Origin: Brachionus koreanus
Lineage: Eukaryota; Rotifera; Eurotatoria; Ploima; Brachionidae
DNA length: 17,024 nucleotides
NCBI GenBank assembly: GCA_016987375.1
Contig: PJRA01000005.1
Location: 932,855 to 949,878 of the forward strand
Reading direction: 5' to 3'
Shown here piece by piece: positions 1 through 7,193 of the stretch; the stretch's first letter is position 1; every line of letters begins with the position of its first letter. Below the pieces are notes generated by a model, which searched no databases, was not told where the DNA came from, and saw only the letters and a list, made by a program, of their open reading frames with translations. A program made the position numbers and the translations under genes.

Positions 1-129
1 TATAATGTTCAAAATGGAGATACTTGTTGGTCTATTGCTCAACGATTTGGTACAAGTGTTGAACAATTACAAGCTTGTTCTGGCTTGAATTGTAGCAACT
101 TGCAACCTGGTCAAGTTATTAGCTATTAA
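1..129 (+). CDS. LysM-domain protein, C-terminal fragment
   Basis: The frame open from base 1 encodes 42 residues ending at TAA (127-129). They form nearly a complete LysM module: an opening Y-x-V-x-x-G-D-T, then C-W-S-I-A, then F-G-T-S with the LQ-C turn, then the closing NLQPGQ-V. Cysteines are at residues 9, 26 and 31 of the fragment. LysM domains bind N-acetylglucosamine polymers such as chitin or peptidoglycan, and in animals often sit in secreted or surface proteins. Here LysM is the last domain, with only a few residues after it. The start, any signal peptide and any further domains lie left of the window, so the full architecture is unknown. The LysM call is strong; the biological role is not visible. 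Confidence 0.85.
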   Translation, partial: YNVQNGDTCWSIAQRFGTSVEQLQACSGLNCSNLQPGQVISY

Positions 130-182
130 ATATATTTATTTTTTTGTTTACAAAACGAGAAAAATTAATTCTAAAAAATTTC

Positions 183-188
183 AATAAA
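183..188 (+). promoter_or_regulatory. Polyadenylation signal AATAAA for the LysM gene
   Basis: A canonical AATAAA lies 53 nt after the LysM stop codon, a suitable distance for 3' end formation. The surroundings are very A/T rich, so chance AATAAA hexamers are common and the call rests on position. Confidence 0.5.
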
Positions 189-247
189 ATCAAGAAAAAA
201 TTATTTTTTTCTTTTTATTTGTTTAACCTTAGTTCAAATGGGGAAAA

Positions 248-403
248 ATGAGCGAGTCAGTGAACGAGTTGCTTAAGAGCAACAACGTTGTCAATGGGTC
301 CAATAATTTTCATTTATAAAAGAATATTAGTCCAACTCCTTGGATGTTTGATGTAGGTGCCAATGTTTTTGCTTCTTTCATTATTTTTGTTCCTAGTCGC
401 TAG
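248..403 (+). pseudogene. Decayed open stretch of unknown origin
   Basis: An ATG at 248 begins 23 codons (opening M-S-E-S-V-N-E-L-L-K) that stop at TAA 317-319. The same frame then stays open for 27 more codons, with a hydrophobic run after the words PWMFDVGANV, to TAG at 401-403. Base composition is clearly less AT-rich than the flanks, which is why it stands out. I do not recognise the family. It could be a remnant of a coding exon, part of a transposon, or chance. Confidence 0.25.
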
Positions 404-994
404 ATTACGATAATAAGTTTTCCGGGTTTTCAGTATAAATATTCAATTTATTTTTAAAAATTTTTTACAATTAAACACAATAAAGAAAAAGTCCTGCAGA
501 CACCATTCTGTATACCAACATTACTTTTGAAATTATCCTTAAAGCTATTCAACATTTTTCTAAAGTTACCTCTTATTTAAAACAATTAAACTAGATAAAT
601 TTCTTGACATTATTGCTCTTGACCAAATGTTGTTTAATTTTATCTTTAATTTGGACATTTTATTTAAAAATAAAATAATTATGAATTTTATAAATAGATT
701 TTATTTGATTTTAATGAACTATCATTAAAATAAAAACATTATTCTTGGTAGCAAATACATATAGATATGAAGGATGCGTCACGCTTAGGTACTAGAAAAA
801 ACAAATAAACAAAATTTTTTCGTTTTTTGGTTTAAAAAAGCTAATCACTTAGAAATAATAAAAGTAAGCTAAAATTAACGTTTTAAATAAATTTTTGACT
901 AATTCAAAGTAATTGTCAGCATTAAAAAACAAATTTAATTTTGATCAGACAATAAAAAACATACAAAAATAGAATCCAGTTTTTTGTTTTGATC
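404..994. other. AT-rich intergenic stretch, no clear gene
   Basis: This lies between the decayed stretch and the symporter region. About 490-590 on the plus strand reads through some 30 codons without a stop (reading like SPADTILYTNITFE), but with no start, no splice context and no family I recognise. The rest is poly-A/T-rich sequence. No tRNA, no promoter motif and no clean repeat was seen. Confidence 0.4.
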
Positions 995-1132
995 ATGCCT
1001 CGATTTCAAAGCATCTTCTTTAAGCCATTAGTTGTTCGAATAACAACACTACGAAATATTCAGAATGTTACAGTATTTAACATGAGAAAAAATGTCATTT
1101 ATTTCTCTTATTCAAATAGAATTAAATTTTGA
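995..1132 (+). CDS. Small upstream ORF abutting the symporter start
   Basis: ATG at 995 opens 45 codons ending in TGA at 1130-1132. The next base begins the ATG of the symporter gene in the same frame. The peptide is basic (many R and K) with hydrophobic patches and matches no family I know. It could be a translated upstream ORF that limits symporter translation, a former N-terminal extension cut off by a nonsense change, or chance in 5' leader sequence. No ribosome-profiling or transcript evidence is available from sequence alone. Confidence 0.25.
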   Translation: MPRFQSIFFKPLVVRITTLRNIQNVTVFNMRKNVIYFSYSNRIKF

Positions 1133-3028
1133 ATGTATTGGGAGCAAATTGCATTTTGTGTGTGTGTAATAGGCTTTATAATGCTTTCTTCTGTCAAGAC
1201 CATTGACAAGCATCGTTTTAATTTAAGGAAGAAAAAAGTTATTCAGAGTTTATTAAAAAAATCAATGTCAAGAGAGGACTTAATAAAACAAATAGCTGTT
1301 AGTGGAATAGTGGTAAAAGCTGAGGATAACACTGAAGTTAAAATTGAACCCTTTGATGGCAAAGCTCATTTTTCCAAATATTTAAAAGTTGTCATTAATT
1401 ATTGCATGACATTTAATTCAGCAATTCTAGTTGTTGGTTCCATTGCTGAATCCTATTTTCTAGGAGTACGAATAATGGGCAACATAATTGGAATAAGCAT
1501 TGGCTATATTTATGCAGCTTTGATTGTTCATCCATTAATGTATGGACTAGAGAGTGACATCAAAACGCCTTATCAGTATTTTGAGAGACGTTTTAACAAC
1601 AAAAAATATGTCAGAGCCATAACTGCTTTTGCTGCCATGCTTTTTTATTTTTTTTTTTTGACATTGTACTTGTGGGGATGCGCTATTCTTTTGAGCACTC
1701 TAATTCCACAAATTCCTTTTTGGGTCTCGGTGATATTGATCGGTGCGTATTCCATAATTGGAAGCACTATTGGTGGATTCACTCAATCGACAAAAACAAA
1801 TGTGGTACAATTTTGTGTCTTAATTGCAGGTTTGATTATTGCTTTGGTTTTGACAGTCACAAGACACAAAATTTTTGAGCAAAGTGAAATTTGGCAAATA
1901 GCTGAACAAAATAATCGTACCATATTTTTTGACACCAGTGCCGATTTTACGACCAGATATACAATACTAAATCAAACCCTATCAATACCATTGCCATGGG
2001 CTTACATTCATTCATTATTCCTGCCTAATTTTATTCGCTACAGAAACATTCCTGGAAAAAAAAGATCTCAATTTTTGGTTATTTCAAATTTTCCATTCAT
2101 GGCTATTATAAATTCATTTCTGTTTATATCAGGCGGTGTCCTTTGCTTTGTTTACTTTTATGGTTGTGATCCAGCTTCCAGTGGAAAAATAGCAAACAGA
2201 AATCAGCTTGGAACATACTGGATTTTGGATGTCCTGTCTGAGCATGTGCCTTCATACACAGGCATTATGTTTGCATCGATAATTGCCTATTCTGTAGTAC
2301 AGCACTCACTTGGAATAGCTTTGTGCGGGCAAACAATATTAGGAGAGATTTTAAAGCCAATGTTGTCTGAATTTATAAATTTTTTTGATTCAAATGAGAA
2401 GCTAGTCTACCAATTTAAAACAATGTTAACAATTATTTTGGGAGTTCTGAGCACTGGTCTGGCCATTTCATTACAATATCTACGTAACACGCTGCTTTCT
2501 TTGCTATTAATTTCCAATAATACAATTAACGCTCCATTATTCGGCCTCTATTTTATATCCGCCTTTAACCCATATGTAAATCATGTGGGCGCAATGCTTG
2601 CTTTTTTGTCCAATTTAGGCATAAATTTATGGCTAGCTTTTGGAACAGTCTTGTTCAGTCGTCTAAAATCGCAGGATTTTCCTCCAGATATATCTGAGTG
2701 CAACAATGATTACCATTCTAATATGACAGCTCTGAATATTTATTTTCAAGCTCCGCCTAGCAAATTAAATGTTCCATCAAGTGATAGCTTTTATCCAAAA
2801 AATCCAGCCTTGGCGTACTTGTATTCAGTGGCTCCAATTTGGTATTGTATGTTCAGTTTTTTGTTTATGAACATATTTGGTTTTTTGTTCAGTCTGGCTT
2901 ATTCACTTTTGAAAACAAGAAGTTTTGATGCTGATCAAAAGCACAGTGAACAACGAAAACAATATTTATATTTTTATAAGGTTTTTAAAATGTCTACAAA
3001 AGGCCCAGATTATGTAACTCGGTTTTAA
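1133..3028 (+). CDS. SLC5-like sodium:solute symporter family membrane protein, single exon
   Basis: A 631-residue polytopic membrane protein in one uninterrupted exon. Hydrophobic segments lie near residues 5-22, 90-110, 114-137, 162-190, 195-213, 223-242, 317-343, 376-400, 430-448, 453-475, 484-508 and 567-593, about the SLC5 (SSF) count. Family traits are the TPYQYFERRFN segment after TM3 (144-155), a GGF..S.KTNVVQ segment (214-226) where the family usually has GG-K-A-V-x-W-T-D-x-x-Q, the CDP..SGKI..x-x-QL loop (345-359) before TM8, and NPYVNHVGA..GF-like TM11 (479-490). Length fits SLC5 transporters (about 600-700). It probably moves a small organic solute or anion with Na+, but the substrate cannot be read. 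Odd points: residues 24-88 form a charged loop unlike the usual TM1-TM2 linker, and one of the paired TM8 serines expected near the Na+ site appears replaced (HSLGI). TGA directly precedes the ATG, so this is the first in-frame start unless an upstream exon exists. Confidence 0.75.
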   Translation: MYWEQIAFCVCVIGFIMLSSVKTIDKHRFNLRKKKVIQSLLKKSMSREDLIKQIAVSGIVVKAEDNTEVKIEPFDGKAHFSKYLKVVINYCMTFNSAILVVGSIAESYFLGVRIMGNIIGISIGYIYAALIVHPLMYGLESDIKTPYQYFERRFNNKKYVRAITAFAAMLFYFFFLTLYLWGCAILLSTLIPQIPFWVSVILIGAYSIIGSTIGGFTQSTKTNVVQFCVLIAGLIIALVLTVTRHKIFEQSEIWQIAEQNNRTIFFDTSADFTTRYTILNQTLSIPLPWAYIHSLFLPNFIRYRNIPGKKRSQFLVISNFPFMAIINSFLFISGGVLCFVYFYGCDPASSGKIANRNQLGTYWILDVLSEHVPSYTGIMFASIIAYSVVQHSLGIALCGQTILGEILKPMLSEFINFFDSNEKLVYQFKTMLTIILGVLSTGLAISLQYLRNTLLSLLLISNNTINAPLFGLYFISAFNPYVNHVGAMLAFLSNLGINLWLAFGTVLFSRLKSQDFPPDISECNNDYHSNMTALNIYFQAPPSKLNVPSSDSFYPKNPALAYLYSVAPIWYCMFSFLFMNIFGFLFSLAYSLLKTRSFDADQKHSEQRKQYLYFYKVFKMSTKGPDYVTRF

Positions 3029-3040
3029 TTTTTAGTAGTA

Positions 3041-3059
3041 AATAAAAAATTTCAATAAA
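3041..3059 (+). promoter_or_regulatory. Two AATAAA polyadenylation signals after the symporter
   Basis: AATAAA occurs at 3041-3046 and again at 3054-3059, starting 13 and 26 nt after the TAA stop. This supports a gene end here, with a very short 3' UTR. Confidence 0.55.
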
Positions 3060-3224
3060 ATATCTCAATTTTTTATCACTATATTAGTTTTCCAGTCAAA
3101 AACTCTATTGGAGATTTAATTTTATAAATTAATTAGTTAATTAGTATTTCTTACTACCATATTCTAACAAGAATTTTTGAACTCATTATTGCTGCCTGTG
3201 TAGAGTTAAAGCAGCCAAATCAGG

Positions 3225-4060
3225 CATTGTGAATTTTGGAACAAGAAACAAAAACAAAAATTTAAAATTAAAATAACTTTTTTTCTAAGGGTCTAAAAAC
3301 CATTCTGCAAAATGTATCAACTGATACAAGGTATGTATCACTCAAATTTAGTCCGTGCAAAATCTGTGCAATTTAATTTTAATATTTTTTTTAATGAAGA
3401 CTTGAATTTTTCAACACTTTCAGACAACCTATTCTATTGTGGGACCACTCTGTTTAATAAGAAAACATATCAGGCAGCAACTGCACTTGTAAACTCGTTT
3501 CTCAATTTTGCCGGAAATGTTTCCCTATGCATTCCCACCATTGTACACTTGCCTCTTAATATTGCTCCTTTCTCTTCTGATACAGATAAAGGGTTCATAG
3601 TACCAAAGTACTTCTCCAAGTCAAGATTATTTTTTGGTGCGTTCTTAGACTTTCTATAATGCATTCACATCAATCTTTTTACTTCTTCAGTGTGGTCCTA
3701 TCATAGATATATAATTTTGCACATGTACTTTAGCAGTCCAGTTTAAATTAGATGATACCATCAAACCTAAATCAGTGTATTACATCTCTACTCTTTTCAT
3801 TGCTATTAGCTGTATACTTAAGTCACTCATTCAATCTTTTTTAGCACACAAACCCATGTCCCATATTTGTTTTCATTCACAAATCGCATCTAAATTTTTA
3901 TGTCACACAGTTTTCATTTTTTGACTTAATAGGTTACCATACATCTGCATCTTATTTGAAGCACAATCTGAAATGTGATTTATTATGTATAGAGTAAATA
4001 GTATTGGACCAAGAATAGACCCTTGAGGAACTCTACTTAGACCCGCTAACTTTATAAATT
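3225..4060 (-). mobile_element. Dead 5'-truncated LINE (jockey/CR1-type reverse transcriptase), 3' end
   Basis: Read on the minus strand from about 4058 downwards, the sequence gives a reverse-transcriptase palm motif (GLSRVPQGSILGP followed by LFTLYI). Next comes a segment where the catalytic YADD should be but reads MYGN, then TDLGLMVSSNLNW (near 3760), a RRERSN helix and finally LLNRVVP..NRLSESVEKFKSSL, the usual C-terminal end of such polymerases, stopping at 3338-3340. Several in-frame stops break it; one TAG at about 3439 sits where the family has Trp before Asn. From 3337 to about 3225 lies a putative 3' UTR that recurs near 8513-8640. It is a non-functional, 5'-truncated insertion. 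An open frame on the other strand (3312-3659) is only its antisense shadow. Confidence 0.75.
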
Positions 4061-4560
4061 AAAAAAAAAATCAAAAATGTTCTGCTAATTAACAATTTGT
4101 AAATTGGTGTTTTATAGATACATACTTGAAAAAACATGCTACTTAGTTTATTTTTATCTTTTGTATCGAGGGTATGTTAGCGCTTTGATGTTGTTATTGT
4201 TGATGCTTTTTTTTAAAGGTTTATATATTAGAAATAACAAGCTTTTATCCTTTATTATTCGCTATTTAACTAAAAAGAATCTTCAAAACAATTTAAATAA
4301 TGATTTAATTTAATGAGATATATAAAAATAAAATTTTGGCTAATTTTCAATATTTTAAGTTTCATTTTTCTTTGAAATAAGTTCATTAAGATATAATGTT
4401 TTTGTTTTTATGTGTGTTCTTTGGAGAATGAAATTATGGATATATTTACTTTCAATATTTTATATCAATATAAATATATCTTAAACTAATATCCTAGCTT
4501 CAGAGAATTTTATATTATGACTAAAAATAATAATTTCATTTTTAAACAGAATAATATCCA
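4061..4560. other. AT-rich spacer, nothing recognised
   Basis: A plus-strand open frame of 69 codons (4104-4313) is hydrophobic and low in complexity, built from AT-rich codons, with no motif. I do not consider it a gene. No repeats, RNA genes or transposon ends were seen. Confidence 0.4.
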
Positions 4561-5165
4561 CTAAGCTTATAAAGGATCGCTTTTATTCTCGACTATCTTA
4601 ATGAAATTCTCAATATAACTGGAAATTGTTTTCGAGATTGCACACCTGTCGATTTCATAGAAAATTTTTATAAATATTTAAAAATAAAATTATTTTTTTG
4701 TTGAAAAATATAATTAAATTGAGGCAATAAAGTAGAAATAATAATTTGATTTTGACAGTTTTTTTTTATTATGGATAAAAAATATTTATTCAATATTTAT
4801 TTAAAATTTTTAAAATAAAAAATTTTGAATTTGTACTTAGTCATGATTTAATATTGAACTAAGAAACCATAGTTTAATATAGAAATCAAGAATCTTCAGC
4901 TGCAAAATCGTTTCTAATTTGAGCACTTTCTCTCTTAAGGCCGCCTGAGGATACATGATTTTCTTTATCTCAAGTATACTTTTATTACATGCTTTTATCC
5001 TATACCAAGCACGAGGGATCATTTTAACGGATCTTTTCACCTCTTAATTTTTGCATTTCTTCAGTACATGTTTCTCACATAGTCAAAACTATTAGGTACT
5101 CATTCAAATTATTTACAACATCTTTAAATTTTTTAATTTCTTCAAAAAATTAAACTTAGTCTAAC
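4560..5165 (-). pseudogene. Decayed coding region of unknown family, minus strand
   Basis: From about 5160 downwards one minus-strand frame reads like protein (FEEIKKFKDVVNNLNEYL, one stop, then TEEMQKLRGEKIR). A shift at about 5030 leads into RSVKMIPRAWYRIKACNKSI and YPQAALREKVLKLE, ending near 4840. About 180 nt further on (4665-4570) is another protein-like run, YEIDRCAISKTISSYIENF. Composition is richer in G/C than the flanks and the residue mix is plausible coding sequence, helical and charged. I recognise no family. An extinct gene or the ORF of an uncharacterised transposon are both possible. At least one frameshift and one stop argue against function. Confidence 0.35.
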
Positions 5166-5389
5166 TATTGTCTTTCCTTTTCAGTAAACCGTTTTTAACT
5201 TTTCTTTTTTTTTAACTAATTTTTACTTTATATTTGTATTTTTTATATATTTTTATATTTTTATTCTAAAGGAGCATTAGATAGGAACTAATAAATAAAA
5301 TAAAAAGCAACTAAAACAGAAAAAAATGAGTAAAAAATAAAAATAATCGAAATAAAAAAAAAAGAAAATTAATTTTTATCAACACAAAA

Positions 5390-5824
5390 ATTGAAATTAT
5401 AAAAAAGATAACGATGGAATTTCCACATCGATTATTGCCCAAGAATTCGGACTATCCAATTTGACTGCTTCAACAATATTAAACAAAAAAGAAACAATAA
5501 TGCTAAATTATCATGATAATTTAGTTCAGCCACACACCAAACAAATGAAAAGACTTCAAATTGATACCATGATTTAGAAAATGAATTAGATTTCTGAATA
5601 AAATCAAATAAATATGCAATGAAAATGATGAGCAACAAGAGCCAAAAAACACTATATCATTATAGCTAGACAAGAGTTTTTAGAAATGATAAAGAAACAA
5701 AGAGATTTTTTACTCGCAGACAACAATGAAAAACGAGATTAGTTGAAAAAGCTAATTGAAATAGAAACTTCCATATCAAAAAGTGTTTAATTCAAGCAGC
5801 AAAAAATTTCAGATTTCTTAAAAT
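5390..5824 (+). mobile_element. Internally deleted Tigger/pogo-like transposase remnant
   Basis: The plus strand from about 5412 encodes a helix-turn-helix of the CENP-B/psq type: the IIAQEFGLSNLTASTILNKK run followed by NYHDN and K-R-L resembles the family N-terminus (A..F..S..T.S.I...K). A stop at 5575-5577 (TAG) ends the frame. After about 90 nt of broken sequence, 5671-5815 reads ARQEFLEMIKKQRDFLLAD and ends in KQQKISDFLK, which resembles the short C-terminal tail of Tigger-like transposases (KQ..I..FF). The whole DDE catalytic core is missing, so this is a deletion derivative with head and tail only. Stops at several points show decay. I could not find convincing terminal inverted repeats with TA duplications. 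Confidence 0.5.
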
Positions 5825-7005
5825 AAATTTATTTTTTTTTATTTGTTTATTTTATCAAAGTTTAATTTTTTTTCGAATAAAATTTTTGGAACCAAATTTC
5901 TTCCTCCGTTTATTTCCCATGTTTTATAATGCGAAATTCGGCCAAAATGAAAACAATTTTAAATTTTTACATTTTCATATTTTTAGATTTTTTGTGATGG
6001 AGATATCCTGCTGTAGCTAATCATTAATATTATTAACTTAGGAACAAATGTAATTTTTAATTTCTACTACTATAATAAAAAAAGTAATACAACTTAGATC
6101 AAACCACTAGAAAAAAAATTATACAAAAGAAAAATAATTATTCACTTGTTATTCTATTAAATGCTTAATCGTAAAAATTTTAAAGATCTATTTATTAATT
6201 TTTCTGTTTTAATGATTTTACTTCTGGTCGGCTCTATGATGACATAATTCATATTTTGCTATTCCCATTTGAATAATTATGGATTTACAGTAAGGGAATA
6301 CTTTGATTAAAGATACATTTTTTGAATAGTGATTTTTGTCTAGCTCATTGATTAGTTTTTAAGTATAGTACCAATTAACTCATCTTGTCAGAATCAGCTT
6401 TAGAAGTTCTTAAATAAATAATTGAGATAAAAATTTTTCACATCAAAAATTTGACTAAAACTAATAATTAGAAAATAAAGCTGATTAAAATTATTAATTA
6501 AAAAAAATTTAAATATAAGAAATAAAAAGATAAAATAAACAATATTGACATAATCGAGTATTGTAAATGTTGTCCAAAAAGTGTCCGATCTAAAAAATCG
6601 TTGTAAGATCCTCATTTAACCATTTTGAGTCAAATGCACAATAATTTACTACTAACTAAAAGATCTAAATTAAATAGTTTGCTGAGTAAATTGAATCTAA
6701 AATTTTGCAATTTTTTCCTAAATAATTTAGAAAAAAAATAATGATTTATGATAATAAGCATTTTTTCTTTCAAATCCAACAACTAAATTGTGTTGTTTAG
6801 GAGTTATTTTATTTGATGCAATTTCAACTTTTCTATATTTGCAAGCAAATACATACATATGAATATTGGCTTTTATGCATTTAAAATCCTATTGCTTAAT
6901 TAAAATTTGGTCAAATATTTTGAGTAAAATAACAATTTCTATTTTATTTAGAAATTTATTTGCTCGTCAAAATACGTTCAGACATAAGTGCATAGTAATA
7001 CAATA
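5825..7005. other. AT-rich region upstream of cullin-1
   Basis: This separates the Tigger-like remnant from the cullin-1 start. The only structure I can support is one arm of a repeat at 5941-5996, described separately. Several minus-strand open frames (for example 6400-6615) are low-complexity AT-rich sequence without motifs. The cullin promoter must lie here or in an unseen 5' exon, but no TATA or initiator stands out against the base composition. Confidence 0.4.
5940..5996 (+). repeat. Solo arm of the foldback repeat found at 9381-9572
   Basis: About 56 nt here match the left arm at 9381-9437 with only a few differences (both run from CAAAATGAAAA to TTTTAGATTTTTTGTG). No inverted partner follows, so this is either a broken copy that lost one arm or a different element with the same end. 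Confidence 0.6.
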
Positions 7006-7193
7006 ATGAGTAATAACCGTATTTTGTCAACTCATGTGTCCAACATTGTGAATGCATCGAGTTCAAGTCCGAGTCACACGGGCGCCAAGACCCAGGCAGG
7101 TTTGAACGAAATCTGGGAAGATCTACAACTTGGCATCGAGTCCATTTACCAGCAGCAAACAATGAACAGAAAGAGATACATGATCTTATACAC
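7006..7193 (+). CDS. Cul1: Cul1 exon 1 (Skp1-binding N-terminus)
   Basis: Codes for residues 1-62 plus two bases of codon 63. It ends in TAC AC before the GTTAGT donor. It holds the [12 protein letters not shown] and RYMILY helices that contact Skp1/F-box in cullin-1. The first about 30 residues are a polar, Ser-rich lead. The following intron is 61 nt. Confidence 0.9.

Noticed and set aside
1130..1132. TGA read as selenocysteine between the small ORF and the symporter
   Set aside because: No family reason for selenocysteine there, no stem-loop recognised in the 3' region, and the symporter has a proper ATG immediately after.
1153..1170. Short TG run near the symporter start
   Set aside because: Only about five units, encoding ordinary residues of the first membrane segment.
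3312..3659. Plus-strand open frame of 115 codons
   Set aside because: It is the antisense of the LINE polymerase C-terminus, which has recognisable family words on the minus strand; the plus-strand protein has none.
6400..6615. Minus-strand open frame of 71 codons
   Set aside because: Almost all F, L, I, N and Y from AT-rich codons, with no motif; expected by chance in this composition.
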